The translations under genes were made by a program, and so were the position numbers. The notes below the pieces were generated by a model. It was not told the origin of the DNA and ran no database searches. It saw only the letters and a list, made by a program, of their open reading frames with translations. Below, one piece after another: positions 18,939 to 30,868 of a stretch of 64,000 bases of DNA (position 1 is the stretch's first letter; each line of letters starts with the position of its first letter). The stretch is taken from positions 124,001-188,000 of the forward strand of contig JAWKSY010000003.1 in NCBI GenBank assembly GCA_041402125.1. The letters are read 5' to 3'. Source of the DNA: JAWKSY01 sp041402125 (GTDB lineage: Bacteria > Planctomycetota > GCA-002687715 > DRQF01).

Positions 18939-19018
18939 CCCGCGCCGGACGGGTTTCGAGCCGTCTCGCGCGGCGCGATGCACCGTCGCCATCCCGGGGC
19001 CCCGCAGGGGACGCGCCC

Positions 19019-19741
19019 ATGAGCAGAGATCCCGCCGACGATCGCCTCGCCGAACTGACCCGGCTCGCGGGCGGACTCGCCCACGAGATCAAGAATCCGC
19101 TCTCGACGATGAACATCAACCTGCAGCTCCTGCGGGAGGACTGGGCGCGGGAGAGCGGCCCGGTCGCGTCGCGATCGGTGGCGAAGATCGACGTCCTCAT
19201 GCACGAGGCGCGGCGGCTCGAGCGGATGCTGGCGGACTTCCTGCGTCTGGTCTCGCCGAACGAGCTCGACCTCGCGACGCAGGATCTCGGTCTCGTGATC
19301 GAGGAGGTCCTGGCCTTCCTCACCCCCGAGCTCTCGAAGCGGGGCGTCCAGGTCACGAGCCAGCTCGACCGGGGCCTCAACGCGGTCGTCCTCGACCGCA
19401 ATCAGTTCAAGCAGGCCTTCCTCAACCTGGTGAAGAACGCGGCCGAGGCCATGGACGAGCGCGGCGGGACCCTGACGATCCAGACCTCGCGGGAGGGCGA
19501 TCAGGCCGTCGTCAACGTCATCGACACCGGACCCGGCATGAAGGCGGAGACGCGCGCCCGGATCTTCCAGGCCTACTTCTCGACCAAGGCCGACGGCACG
19601 GGACTCGGACTCTCGATGGTGAGACGCATCGTCGAGCGTCACGACGGGACGGTGAGCTGCGAGAGCGAGATCGGACGCGGCACGCGGTTCCGCATCGCGA
19701 TCCCGGTGGTGGGTCCCCGGCCGCGGACGGGGGAGGGCTGA
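19019..19741 (+). CDS. Soluble sensor histidine kinase (no sensor domain)
   Basis: A 240-residue cytoplasmic histidine kinase reduced to its core. The phosphoacceptor His22 sits in GLAHEIKNPLS, the N-box is NLVKNAAEAMDE, G1 is IDTGPGM, the F-box is FQAYFSTKADGTG and G2 is GLGLSMVRR. There is no transmembrane helix, PAS or HAMP domain, so input must come from a partner protein or from the short N-terminus. The stop codon overlaps the ATG of the NtrC-type regulator (TGATG), so this is a coupled NtrB/NtrC-like pair. Confidence 0.88.
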   Translation: MSRDPADDRLAELTRLAGGLAHEIKNPLSTMNINLQLLREDWARESGPVASRSVAKIDVLMHEARRLERMLADFLRLVSPNELDLATQDLGLVIEEVLAFLTPELSKRGVQVTSQLDRGLNAVVLDRNQFKQAFLNLVKNAAEAMDERGGTLTIQTSREGDQAVVNVIDTGPGMKAETRARIFQAYFSTKADGTGLGLSMVRRIVERHDGTVSCESEIGRGTRFRIAIPVVGPRPRTGEG

Positions 19742-21150
19742 TGGAACGCGACATCAAGGTCCTCATCATCGACGACGAGGCGAACCACGCCCGCGCCACG
19801 GCCGAGATCGCCGAGCGCATGGGCTACGACGTCGCCGTGGCCACGAGCGGACGGAACGGACTCAAGACCCTCGAGGCAGATCGCTTCGACATCGTCGTGA
19901 CCGATGTCGTGATGGGGGAGACGAGCGGGCTCGACATCCTCGCCCGGGCGAAGGAGATCGACGACCAGTGCGAGGTGATCCTCGTCAGCGGCGAGGGTAG
20001 CGTCGAGAGCGCGGTCGAGGCCATGCGCTACGGGGCGGCGAGCTACCTGATGAAGCCGCTGAAGGTCGACGAGTTCCGGCAGCAGCTCCGCGACGCGGTC
20101 CGCCGCGTCCGGGACCGGAGGAACGGAGCGGCGGAGGAGCCGCTCCGCGTCGTCGCCGAGCGGGTCCACGAGGACGAGGATGGCGACTTCCCGGAGTTCA
20201 TCGGCAACTCGGCGGCCCTGACGCGCGTCTTCGACACCATCCGCAAGGTCGCGCCGACGCCCGCGACGGTCCTCGTCACCGGCGCGAACGGCACGGGCAA
20301 GGAGCTCGTCGCCCGCGCCCTCCATCGCCTGAGCCCGCGGGCGAAGAACCCCTTCGTCGCGCTCAACTGCGGCGCGATGGCCGAGAACATCCTCGAGAGC
20401 GAGCTCTTCGGCCACGTCCGGGGCGCCTTCACCGGCGCGACGCAGAACCGCGAGGGCCACTTCGAGCACGCCGACAAGGGCACGCTCTTCCTCGACGAGA
20501 TCGGCGACACGTCGCTTTCCTTCCAGGTCAAGCTCCTCCGCGTCCTCCAGGAGAAGGAGGTCACGCCGATCGGCGGCAGCCACGCCAAGCGCGTGGACGT
20601 GCGCATCATCGCGGCCACGAACCGCAACCTCGACGAGGAGGTGAAGCGGGGCAACTTCCGCGAGGATCTCCTCTACCGGCTGAAGGTCGTCCACATCGCG
20701 ATGCCGCCGCTCAAGGAGCGCCGCGAGGACATCCCGGCCCTCGTCGCCCACTTCGTGGCCGACGCCAACGAGCTCTTCGGGCGCGGCGTGCGCGGCGTCG
20801 AACCGACCGCGATGCAGCAGCTCATCAACTACGACTGGCCCGGCAACATCCGCCAGCTCAAGAACGTCGTCGAGCAGATGGTCGTCCTCACCGAGAGCGA
20901 CCGTCTCGGACCCGCCGACATCCCGCCGGAGGTCACCGGCACGACCAGTCGGAGCCAGGCGCTCGCGCCGCTCGAGATCTTCGAGTCCCTGTCGCTCTCG
21001 GGAATCGAGGAGTTCATGATCCGGCACCACCTGAAGCGCTTCGACGGCAACCGCGCGCGGGTCGCCGAAGCCCTCGGGATCTCCGAGCGGACGCTCTACC
21101 GCAAGCTCAAGGAGTACGGCATCTCCGCGCCCACCCCGGGCGCGAAGTGA
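19741..21150 (+). CDS. NtrC-family sigma-54-dependent response regulator
   Basis: A 469-residue regulator with REC (phosphoacceptor Asp55, Lys105), AAA+ and Fis-type HTH domains. The AAA+ part is complete: Walker A GANGTGKE at 181-188, the sigma-54 contact loop GAFTGA at 228-233, Walker B GTLFLDEIGD near 247-256, and the DWPGNIRQLKN sensor region. The C-terminal helix-turn-helix is ARVAEALGISERTLYRKLKEYG. It is coupled to the kinase directly upstream and should activate sigma-54 promoters. I did not find a -24/-12 site in the window that I can assign to it. Confidence 0.9.
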   Translation: MERDIKVLIIDDEANHARATAEIAERMGYDVAVATSGRNGLKTLEADRFDIVVTDVVMGETSGLDILARAKEIDDQCEVILVSGEGSVESAVEAMRYGAASYLMKPLKVDEFRQQLRDAVRRVRDRRNGAAEEPLRVVAERVHEDEDGDFPEFIGNSAALTRVFDTIRKVAPTPATVLVTGANGTGKELVARALHRLSPRAKNPFVALNCGAMAENILESELFGHVRGAFTGATQNREGHFEHADKGTLFLDEIGDTSLSFQVKLLRVLQEKEVTPIGGSHAKRVDVRIIAATNRNLDEEVKRGNFREDLLYRLKVVHIAMPPLKERREDIPALVAHFVADANELFGRGVRGVEPTAMQQLINYDWPGNIRQLKNVVEQMVVLTESDRLGPADIPPEVTGTTSRSQALAPLEIFESLSLSGIEEFMIRHHLKRFDGNRARVAEALGISERTLYRKLKEYGISAPTPGAK

Positions 21151-21157
21151 CAAACTG

Positions 21158-21190
21158 GCAGCGCGGGCCCGACGGCCCGCGGCTCCTGCC
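21158..21190 (+). terminator. Two-tier hairpin after the NtrC-type gene
   Basis: GCGGGCC (21163-21169) pairs with GGCCCGC (21174-21180) around a CGAC loop, and GGCAG / CTGCC form an outer stem. It starts 8 bases after the stop codon and is followed by AAAAA rather than a T-tract on the plus strand. Confidence 0.5.
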
Positions 21191-21261
21191 AAAAAGGCAG
21201 GGGACGGCGAGCGGCGCCCGAGACCACAAGTCTCGACAATGTCGGAACTTGCGACAACACA

Positions 21262-21289
21262 CCTGAATCCCCTCGCTGGAACCCCATTT
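21262..21289 (+). promoter_or_regulatory. Sigma-32-like heat-shock promoter of dnaK
   Basis: CCTGAA at 21262-21267 and CCCCATTT at 21282-21289, 14 bases apart, match the sigma-32 consensus (CTTGAA and CCCCAT). The element lies about 40 bases upstream of the dnaK ATG. No CIRCE inverted repeat (the HrcA operator) is visible, so control by a heat-shock sigma factor is the more likely mode. Confidence 0.6.
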
Positions 21290-21327
21290 GCTCCTCCCGG
21301 TCGCAGCCACCAACGGAGGAGCGCGAC

Positions 21328-23242
<1,915 letters not shown>

Positions 23243-23267
23243 TCCCTCCGGGATCGCGCAGGGTGCG

Positions 23268-23298
23268 GGGGCGCCAGCGGGTCATCCGCCGGCGCCCC
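23268..23298 (+). terminator. Hairpin after dnaK
   Basis: A 13-base arm at 23268-23280 pairs with 23286-23298 with one mismatch, around the loop GTCAT. It lies 25 bases downstream of the inferred dnaK stop and is followed by ACTCGTTTCG. It would separate dnaK from the following hydrolase gene. Confidence 0.5.
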
Positions 23299-23341
23299 AC
23301 TCGTTTCGAGAGACGTCGCCGCGGCGGGATAGCGTGGCGGC

Positions 23342-24084
23342 ATGACGACCGATCTCGCCCTCGCGCAATCCGTCTCCCGCCGCGGCGCGTCTCGGCACGA
23401 ACCTCGCCGAACACCGCCGGCTGGCCCTCGCCGCAGCGGAGGAGGGCGCGGCGCTCGTCCTCTTTCCCGAGCTCTCCCTCACCGGCTACGAGCTGGACCG
23501 CGCCGCGGAGGACGCCTTCTCCGTCGGCGATCCCCGCCTCGACGACCTCGCCGCGCTCGCCCGGGACGCCCGGATGGACGTCGCGGTGGGTCTCCCGCTC
23601 CGCCGGGAGGGCGCCCTCCGCATCGCGACCCTCGTCCTGCGCGGCGACGGCTCGATCGCCGTCCACACCAAGCGCCATCTCGGCGCCTTTCCGGCCGGCG
23701 CGAATCCCGGCGGAACGGTCCCGCCCCGCGAGGACTCCGTCTTCGCCCCGGGCGAGGAGCAGCCGATCCTCGAGGTCGGCGATCTCCGCCGCGCGGCCTT
23801 CGCCATCTGCGCCGAACTGGGCCGGCCGGAGCACGCCGCCCGCGCCGTCGCCGGCGGGGGCGGAGGCCTACCTCGTCAGCGCCTTCTCGATCCCGGCCGA
23901 CCGGGCCGAGGACGGACGCCGCGCCTGCGGGAGCGCGCCCGGACGCACGGCCACGGCCCCTTCGCCAACCACGGCGGCCCGAGCGGAAGCGCGAGCGGCC
24001 GGCGCGAGCGCCGATCCACGGGCCGGACGGTTCGGTCCTCGCGCCGCGCTCGACGGCGCCGGTCGAGGGCCTCGTCTGTCATGA
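23342..24084 (+). CDS. Carbon-nitrogen hydrolase (nitrilase superfamily), frame-disrupted
   Basis: An amidase/nitrilase-superfamily enzyme that hydrolyses carbon-nitrogen bonds. The three catalytic residues can be found: Glu in VLFPELSLTGYE, Lys in HTKRHLGAF and Cys in AFAICAELGRPEH, giving the E-K-C triad. They lie in different frames: the N-terminus (TNLAEHRRLALAAAEEGA) is shifted from the ATG at 23342, and the C-terminal part (AEAYLVSAFSIPADRAEDG, then PIHGPDGSVLA) needs further shifts. Because the frame is broken, start and end are approximate. The substrate is unknown. A TAGCGT sequence 7 bases before the ATG could be a -10 element for a leaderless transcript. Confidence 0.7.
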
Positions 24085-24389
24085 CGTCGACGCCGGATGT
24101 GGCGCGGACGGACGCGACCCCTCTGACGCCGGACGTCGGCGTTCGAAAGCCGCGCGGCCGCAATCTCCGGCGACGATCCCGCGCGTCCCGCACCACTCGG
24201 AAGGGTCGGCTCTCGCGTCGCGGGAAAGGCGGAGAACCGCGCCCCGAGGGGCGGTTCGCGGACGGCGCAGGCATCCCGCCGTCAGGGTTCCGCCTCGCCG
24301 GCCGTTGGTGCGAGGCTTGCAAGGGATGTGTTAGCGTTCGCCCCGCGGCCCGGCCGGGCGCCGCCGGCACCAGGTCACGAGGAGTGCGG
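24085..24389. other. Intergenic region before the Gld-like operon
   Basis: About 300 bases with no supportable gene. It lies in the indel-rich stretch, so the end of the hydrolase could extend into it. The promoter for the ABC operon should be here; TTGCAA at about 24318 is a weak -35 candidate without a well-spaced -10. Confidence 0.35.
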
Positions 24390-25314
24390 ATGATCGAGGT
24401 CGGGATCTCGTCAAGCGATTCAGGCCTTCGAAGCGCTGCGCACATCGACCTCGAGGTCGGGCGCGGCGAGTCGGTGGGGCTCCTGGGCGAGAACGGCGCC
24501 GGCAAGACCACGACGATGCGGATCCTCTCCGGCTTCCTCGCCCCCACGAGCGGGACGATGCCGGATCGGCGGGGACGACGTCGTCTTCGAGTCCCGCCGC
24601 GCGCGGCAGCGGATCGGCTACTCTCCCCGAGAACGTCCCCGTCTGCGGCGACATGCGCGTCGAGGGTACCTCCTCTTCCGGGCCCGCCTGAAGGGAGTCG
24701 GGGCCGCGCCGCGAAGAGGCCGTCGATCGCGTGCTCGGTCTCGACCGCTCGTCGACCGCCGCCGCAGCCTCGTCCGCAACCTCTCGAAGGGCCTCCGCCA
24801 GCGCGTGGGTCTCGCCGACGCGATGGTCCATTCGCCGAGCTCCTGATCCTCGACGAGCCGACGGCCTCGATCCCTCGCAGCGGATCGAGGTGCGCCGATG
24901 GTGGAGGAGCTGAAGGCGCACCACACGCTGCTCATCTCGAGCCACATCCTCCCCGAGATCAGGCGACCTGCGGGAAGCCGGTCGTCGTCGTCCATCACGG
25001 GCAGGTGGTGGCCGATACGCCTCAGGAATCGACGCGCCAGCGAAGGCGATCGCTTCCGCATCGCCATCGAGGAGCGGACGCCGGGCCCAGCAGGTGCGGG
25101 CCTCCTGGAGGAGGACGCCGAGCTCGTCCTGGACGAGGTCGAGGATCTCGAGGGCCGTCTTCGCGTCTCCACCGGCTCGCGGAGACCGTTCCGCGCGCGG
25201 GCGGTCGCGCGCCTCGCAGCGAGGCGGATGCGACGTCATCGAGGTCGAGGGCGCGGAGAAGATCTCCGAGGGCTCTTCGTGCGGCTGACCGACAGGGAGG
25301 ACCGGGCATCGTGA
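24390..25314 (+). CDS. Gliding-type ABC transporter ATP-binding protein (GldA-like), frame-disrupted
   Basis: ABC ATPase of the GldA/NosF type. From the ATG at 24390 the first part reads IDLEVGRGESVGLLGENGAGKTTTMRILSG with Walker A GENGAGKTT. Later motifs are in other frames: the signature region as LSKGLRQRVGLADAMVH, Walker B as LLILDEPTA, and the switch histidine as LLISSHILPEI, then VVVHHGQVVADTP. The C-terminal end (LFVRLTDREDRAS) stops at 25312-25314. At least six indels are implied. It overlaps the start of the permease gene (GTGA) and heads a four-gene operon with GldF, GldG and DUF4340 proteins. Confidence 0.75.
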
Positions 25315-26036
25315 GGGCTTCCTGTTGCTGTGGCGCCGGGAGGGTGGGGGTGACACCTCCTTCGGCTTCTGGGCGATCCTCGCCGCCGTCTCCGCCTTCA
25401 CCGCCTGGAGTATACCGTTCGGCGCTCTGGCAAGCTACGGCGACCTCGACCAGGCCCTCTCCAGCTCCTTCGGATGGCTGTTCTTCGTCACCGCGATCGT
25501 CTCGCCGCTGCTCTCACGATGAGGCTGCTGGCGGAGGAGCGACATCCGGCTTTCCTTCGAGCTGCTGTTCACCGCCCCGGTGAGCGAGGCCCAGGTCGTG
25601 CTGGCGAAGTACGCGTCGGCCCTCGCGATCTTCCTCGTCTACCTGGTCCCGATCTGGATCGTCCGCTCATCCTCGCGCGCTTCTTCGACTCCAGGCCGGA
25701 CTGGGGACAGCTCGGGCGATGACGATCGGACTCGTCGCGCTCCGCGCTCGTCTTCCTCGCGGTCGGGCTCTCGCCTCCGCCGCGACGTCCTCACCAGCTC
25801 TGGGCGGCCCTCCTCGGGATCATGAGGATCGCGGCGCTCTGGGCGGCAGGATGGCGCACGCTCCTCGACCGGATTCAGACCTCGCCGCGGTGATGCGCGC
25901 GGGGTCGCTCTACATCCACGTCGGCACCGCGGCCGCCGGCATCGTGGACGTCCGACACCTCGTCTTCGCGGGGAGCCTCACCGCTCCTCCTCGCTTCTGG
26001 ACCGTCCGGTTGCTCGAATCAGGAGGTGGGCACTGA
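25311..26036 (+). CDS. GldF-like ABC-2 permease, frame-disrupted
   Basis: Membrane subunit for the preceding ATPase. Recognisable stretches across frames include FWAILAAVSAFTAWSIPFGAL, SSSFGWLFFVTAIVSPLL, the family phrase FELLFTAPVSEAQVVLAKYAS, FLVYLVPIWIV, and the C-terminal YIHVGTAAAGIVDVRHLVFAGS. This is the GldF/ABC-2 pattern with about six helices. The GTG at 25311 overlaps the ATPase stop. The conserved protein order in all three frames argues for sequence errors. The end at 26036 overlaps the next gene. Confidence 0.7.
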
Positions 26037-27625
26037 CGGACCCGAAGCAGGGCCCGGCCTTCGACCGCGGCGTGGGCCCGCATCGCGGCCAACGCGTGGT
26101 GATCATCGGCGCTCGCGGTCATCCTCGCCGCCTTCGCGGCTTCGGCGCCCGCGGCAAAGTCGCGCTCGCTGCTTCGACCTGCCGCGAGGGGACTACCTGC
26201 ACGCTGGACCCGTCGACCCGACAGGTCGTGGCCGACCTCGACGTCGACATCGACGTCTACTGCCTGACAGCGGAGTTCGACGACCGGATCTCGCCGCGGC
26301 CCGACCGGCCGCTGCAGGCCAACGCCCGACAGCCTCGTCGAACGTCTCTACCGCCCCCAGCTCGCGTCGATGATGAGGGGACGGCTCGAGGAACGCTCGG
26401 CAGACCCGGCCTGAACGAGCGCCTCCACTTCACGGCGGTCGACGGCTGCGTCGGATCAGGACGCCGATGAAGTGGCGTCGCGAGCTCGAGCTCGACGCCC
26501 GCGAGCTGGTCCCGACCACCTCGTCTTCCGCAACCGCGTGACCGGGGGCGGCGCTCTTCGATCTGTTCCGGGTCTTCGACGTCCGCCTCGGCGGACCCGG
26601 CGCCCTCGGGCACGTCCCGCCGGAGGTGCGCGGCGACCGCATCGATCACTTCGTCGTCGCGGCATCCGGGCGTCGCACCCAGGAGCGCGCAAGACGGTCG
26701 GCTTCGCGATCGGGGCACGGCGAGGAGCACCTCCCGGCGGCCAGACCGTGATGCAGGCGGAGGATCGACGTCCGGCCGCTGGACCTCGGTCGCGTCGCGG
26801 AGATCGACGCCGACATCGACCTCGTCATCGTGGCCTCGCCTGACCCGCGAGTGGCGCCCCTGCGAGCGCGTCGCGCTCTCGACCTAGGTGGAGCGGGGCG
26901 GGAGCGTCCTCATCACGCAGGGCCGCCTCTCGCAGGAGGACCACGCGGAGCTCCTCGGGAGCGGGATCGATGCCGCTCTCCGTGCAGGTGGCGCACCCCC
27001 GCCAGCACGAGATCACGCGCGGCGAGTTCGAGCTGCGCGGCGCCGACTTCACTCGCGCCGCCGAGAGGTCGGAGCACGCCCATCCCATGAGCGGCTCCTG
27101 GCGACCGACCGCCTGCCGGTCTACCTCCTGGCTTCTCGCGGGCCTTCCGCTTCACGCCGGACGCGATGACCGAGGATCTCCCGGGACGCGATCACATGGC
27201 GGCCCGGACGCGCAGCCGGTCGCCTGGGTCTTCGGCCGGGGCGGCTGGCGCCAGGCGCCCGACCGCGAGACGATCCGCGGGAGGACCTCGCGCTCGCCGT
27301 GGCCGCGCGCCGCGAGCTCGACCTGAGCGCGCGCGACGGCGTGGTCCCGGAGGCGCGTCTCGTCTGCTTCGGCGGCGAGGAGTGGCTCTCGGCGCGAACC
27401 TCAACCTCGGCTACAACCTCGCCAACCGCGACCTCCTGCGCAGCACCGTCAACTGGTTGCTCGGCCGCGAGCGCATGATCACGAAGACGCCCCGCGTCTA
27501 CACGCGCCACCTCGCGCGTCTCGAGGAAGACGATCTCAAGACCTTCTCCGCCCTGACGATCTGGATCCTGCCGGCCCTGTCTTCCTCGCCGGCCTCTGGT
27601 CTTCCTCGTGAGACGCCGAGCATGA
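26033..27625 (+). CDS. GldG-like ABC-transporter auxiliary protein, heavily frame-disrupted
   Basis: A protein of the GldG/ABC-type auxiliary (substrate-binding-like) family: an N-terminal membrane helix, a large periplasmic part and a C-terminal helix. Visible pieces are TLDPSTRQVVADLDVDIDVYCLTAEFD, LNERLHFTAVD, LELDARELVPTTLVFRNRV, SVQVAHPRQHEITRGEFELRGADF, then LNLGYNLANRDLLRSTVNWLLGRERM and the closing helix TIWILPALFFLAG with VRRRA before the stop at 27623-27625. The true start probably overlaps the permease stop at about 26033, where CTG stands in place of the expected ATG. In Bacteroidota GldA-F-G support gliding; here the role is unknown. Confidence 0.65.
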
Positions 27626-29400
27626 AGAGCCGCAACCTCGTCGGCGTGATGCTCCTGCTGGTCGCCGCCGCGGCGGCGCGCTCTACTTCACGCAGGGCGA
27701 GGACGAGGGTCACGCCGGCGCGCGTCCTCCAGGACGTCGACTTCCTCGCTGTCCTCCATCTCGGTCCGTCGCGCCGAGCGGCGGAGCTGGACGATGCGGC
27801 GCACCGAGGCCGGCGACTGGCGCGTTTCGCCGCAGCTCTCCGGCGCGTCGACTCCCGGCGGCCACGAGGCCGCAGCGACTGATGGGAGGACTGCGCGGCG
27901 GCCTCCGACCGCGGACGAACGTCCTGGACCTCGACCCTGAGGCCCAGGACCTCGCCGACCCGGAGCTGCGGGTGACACTGGTCGACGCCAACGGCACAGT
28001 GGAGATCGAGATCGGCAAGCCGCACATCGACGGCCCTCGTGGCCTTCCGCCGCAAGGGAGACGACGTCGCCTTCCGCGTGCACTACGGCGTCTCTTCGAC
28101 GACCTCGCGCGCGATCGCCTGGTACCGGGACCCGTCCGTCGAGTTCGACTTCGGCGATCTCCAGACGCTCGAGGTCGAGCGGAGCGGCTTCCGGACGACG
28201 CGCCTGGAACGGCTCGGCGGGCGCTGGACCGTCCGGGGGCCGGACGGCGTGAGCCACAACGGCGAGCAGACGAACTGCGACCGCTTCGCGGCCGGCGTCC
28301 TCTCGCTCTCGGCGAGGGCCGCTCGATCCGGCCCGCGCCGGGAGATCCCGCGCGAGTCGCCGCACACGCGATTCACGATCCGCACCGTCGACGGGCGCAC
28401 CGGGAGATCGACGTCCTCGCGGTGGATGACGCGCGGAAGGAGATCATCGCCTCGCGCCGACGACCCCGAGCTGCGTCTCGGCGGGCGCGACGCCTGGCGC
28501 GTCCTGCCCAGGACCTCGACGAACTGGCGAAGGCGGAAGCTGCTCGAGGTGGAGCACGAGATCACCGCGCTCGAGATCGAACGCGAGGACCGCCTCCCGA
28601 CGCTGAAGCTGAAGCACTGGAACCGGACCGCCTGGTACCTCAAGCCGCGGACGTCGCGGATCCGAAGGTCGATCAGGCCCGCTTCGAGGTCTTCCGCGAC
28701 CGTCTCCTCCAGCCTCCGGCACCGCACGCGGACCCCGAGAGAGAGGAGCCCCGCCCACTGGCTGGTCCGCGTGCCTTCGACGAGGCGACGGGAGCCCGCC
28801 GCTGGAGGTGAGACTCTCGGCCCCGGGCCCGGACTCGTCACGGGTGGCCCGCTCGGACGGCGGCGGGGGCGGTCTCCGCACGGAGCCAGGCGATCTCGAC
28901 TTCCTCGACCAGCGCTGGTGGGACCTCGCCCGGCGATTCGTCGCGAGCTCGCGCGAGGACCAGATCGCCGAGATCACCCTGCTCGACGGACGCGAAGGAC
29001 AGGACCTTCCGTCGAGATCGGGATCAGCGACGACGGCGAGCGCAACGAGTGGCACCTCGGCGAGCGCACCGTTCCCGACGACTTCGTCCCGGCCGCTCCT
29101 CGCAGCTCTCCTTCCTCGGCGTGGAGGACTACGTGGACTGGCGGCAGATCGCGGATCTCCGCCGAGGAGCCGCGCGCTCACGGTGGCCTGGCACTACGTC
29201 GCGGCGAGCGCCGGCCCGTGGTCAGGTAGACGACCTGGAAGGTCCCTGAAGCGCCTCGACGACGAGCGCTGGGCCTGCTCGATCGACTCCTTCCCCGGCC
29301 TGCTCTTCTCGATCCGGGGCGAGGAGCTCCTGCCGATCGAACGCCCTGCGCGGTCATCGCTCCTGACGCCGAACCGGTCGACGCCGGCGCGAGGCGAGAC
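27622..29400 (+). CDS. DUF4340-family protein, frame-disrupted
   Basis: This gene starts at ATG 27622, overlapping the GldG-like stop (ATGA). It opens with a membrane anchor (MKSRNLVGVMLLLVAAAAA, then YFTQG in another frame), as DUF4340 proteins do. Extracytoplasmic stretches include LVDANGTVEIEIGKPHIDG, AWYRDPSVEFDFGDLQTLEVE, RLERLGGRWTVRGPDG, DDPELRLGGRDAWRVLP and LLEVEHEITALEIEREDR. DUF4340 proteins are regular partners of GldA/F/G operons; their molecular role is not known. The end is uncertain because the last 200 bases carry no clear stop in a consistent frame; I place it near 29400. Confidence 0.6.
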
Positions 29401-29419
29401 GCGAGGACCGCGGCGGGGA

Positions 29420-30868
29420 TCAGGAGGAGAGGACGCGTTCGCCTCGCCGCCGTCGGCGCTGGCGAGGACAGGTCCGGTCGCCGCCGGCTCCTTCGCGGCC
29501 TTGACGGCGACGTTCGCCTGCTGGAAGAGCTCGTCGCCGTCCCCGCGCGTCGATAGGGGAAGGACGCGACGCCGACCGAGGCGTCACCGAGGCGTCGAGC
29601 TCGGGGATCGCGCGCCGGAAGTCGAGCGTCGAGACGGCGTCGCGGACCCGGTCGATGAAGCTCGCGCGCGAGCTGCCGCCGTCGATGGGGCGACCGGTCT
29701 CGGGGAGTATCACCGCGAACTTGTCGCCGCCCCAGCGGGTCACGATGTCCGAGTCGCGGAAGGTGTCCCGGATGCGCTCGGCCACGAGGCGGATCACCTT
29801 GTCGCCGATCGAGTAGCCGTTGCGGTCGTTCAGGCCCTTGAAGTCGTCGATGTCGAGGAGGGCCAGGGTCAGCGGCCGGCCGTAGCGCCGCGCCCGCTCG
29901 ATCTCGCGCGCGAGCTGGCGGTCGAAGTGCCGGCGGTTGTAGAGCAGCGTGAGCGGGTCGATGACGGTGAGCTCCTGCAGCTCGCGCAGGGTCTCGGCGT
30001 TCGCCATCGTCGTCGCGAGCTGATCGGCCAGCATCATCACGTGGACGAGGTCCTCGCGGCTGAAGGTCCGCGCGGCGCTCGGATCGGCGAGGTTGATGAC
30101 GCCCAGCGTCGCGTTGCGGTCGCGGATCGGGACGACGAGGCAGGAGTCGGTGTCGTAGCCGCGCGGTGGGCGGTCCGGGAAGATCTTGCGGATGTCCTCC
30201 GCGAGGAAGGGCTCGTCGCTGGCGAGGACGCTCCCCGCGACGGGCTCGCCCCGCTTCACGAAGAGGTCGCCCGAGGGCTCCTCGGGGAAGCCGGCGTGCC
30301 GGACGACGCGCAGCAGGTCGCGATCGGCCTCGCGCAGCATCAGGGAGCCGCGCCGCGCGGAGACGAGCGCCATCGCGGCGTCGAGCGCCCGGTCGAGCAG
30401 CGCCTCGCGATCGCGTTCGAGCTCGCTGAACTCGCGGGCGTAGTGGACCACGCGATACACGGGCGGCAGGCCGGCCAGGTCGCCGTCGCCGCGTCGATCG
30501 CGCGGATGGCCGCCGTCGTCCTCGTCGACGCCGAGGGCGCGGAGGAGCTGGGCGTAGGAGAAGGGTTCCTCGAGGACGACGTCGCCGTCGACCGCGCGCG
30601 GCGCGCCGTCGCCGGGCCTCGTCGAGAGCACGCAGCGCTCGGGCTCGGCATGGGCGCGGAGGTCGTCCAGGAACTCCGCCACGGACCCGGGCAGGAGGCT
30701 CGCCCGGGCCACGAAAAGGGCGCCGGGGCGGCGGGCGAGGAGGACGGCCGCCTCGACCGGACCGGCGGCCGCGAAGACGGACCAGCCCTCGTCCTCCAGC
30801 ATCTGGAGGTAGTGCTCGAGGTTCGGCTCGTCACGCGTCAGGACGACGACGGGCTTGCGCGCGGTCAT
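29420..30868 (-). CDS. Pseudo-receiver/GAF/GGDEF-like protein with altered GGDKF site
   Basis: About 480 residues. Residues 1-112 are a receiver-like fold without the phosphoacceptor Asp (FVARASLLPGS) and with EPF in place of KPF (Glu101). Residues 145-295 are a GAF domain (LMLREADRDLLRVV, VVPIRDRNATLGVINLAD). From 300 on is a GGDEF domain (DPLTLLYNRRHF, LLDIDDFKGLND), but the signature reads GGDKF at 380-384; an RxxD inhibitory site (RDSD, 371-374) is intact. The domain may therefore bind rather than make c-di-GMP. Near 29575-29600 the C-terminal end shifts frame. The ATG at 30868 overlaps the upstream gene's stop (ATGA). Confidence 0.78.
   Translation of the reverse strand: MTARKPVVVLTRDEPNLEHYLQMLEDEGWSVFAAAGPVEAAVLLARRPGALFVARASLLPGSVAEFLDDLRAHAEPERCVLSTRPGDGAPRAVDGDVVLEEPFSYAQLLRALGVDEDDGGHPRDRRGDGDLAGLPPVYRVVHYAREFSELERDREALLDRALDAAMALVSARRGSLMLREADRDLLRVVRHAGFPEEPSGDLFVKRGEPVAGSVLASDEPFLAEDIRKIFPDRPPRGYDTDSCLVVPIRDRNATLGVINLADPSAARTFSREDLVHVMMLADQLATTMANAETLRELQELTVIDPLTLLYNRRHFDRQLAREIERARRYGRPLTLALLDIDDFKGLNDRNGYSIGDKVIRLVAERIRDTFRDSDIVTRWGGDKFAVILPETGRPIDGGSSRASFIDRVRDAVSTLDFRRAIPELDASVTPRSASRPSPIDARGRRRALPAGERRRQGREGAGGDRTCPRQRRRRRGERVLSS

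Noticed and set aside
17065..19018. Plus-strand open frame leading into the kinase/NtrC genes
   Set aside because: It runs antisense to rpiB and the Sua5 fusion and has Arg/Pro/Ser-rich shadow composition; the kinase and regulator have their own starts.
21151..21327. CIRCE operator before dnaK
   Set aside because: No TTAGCACTC-N9-GAGTGCTAA or near match is present.
26033..27625. Several small separate genes suggested by short open frames
   Set aside because: Pieces of one GldG-like protein follow one another in order across the three frames, so a single broken gene explains them better.
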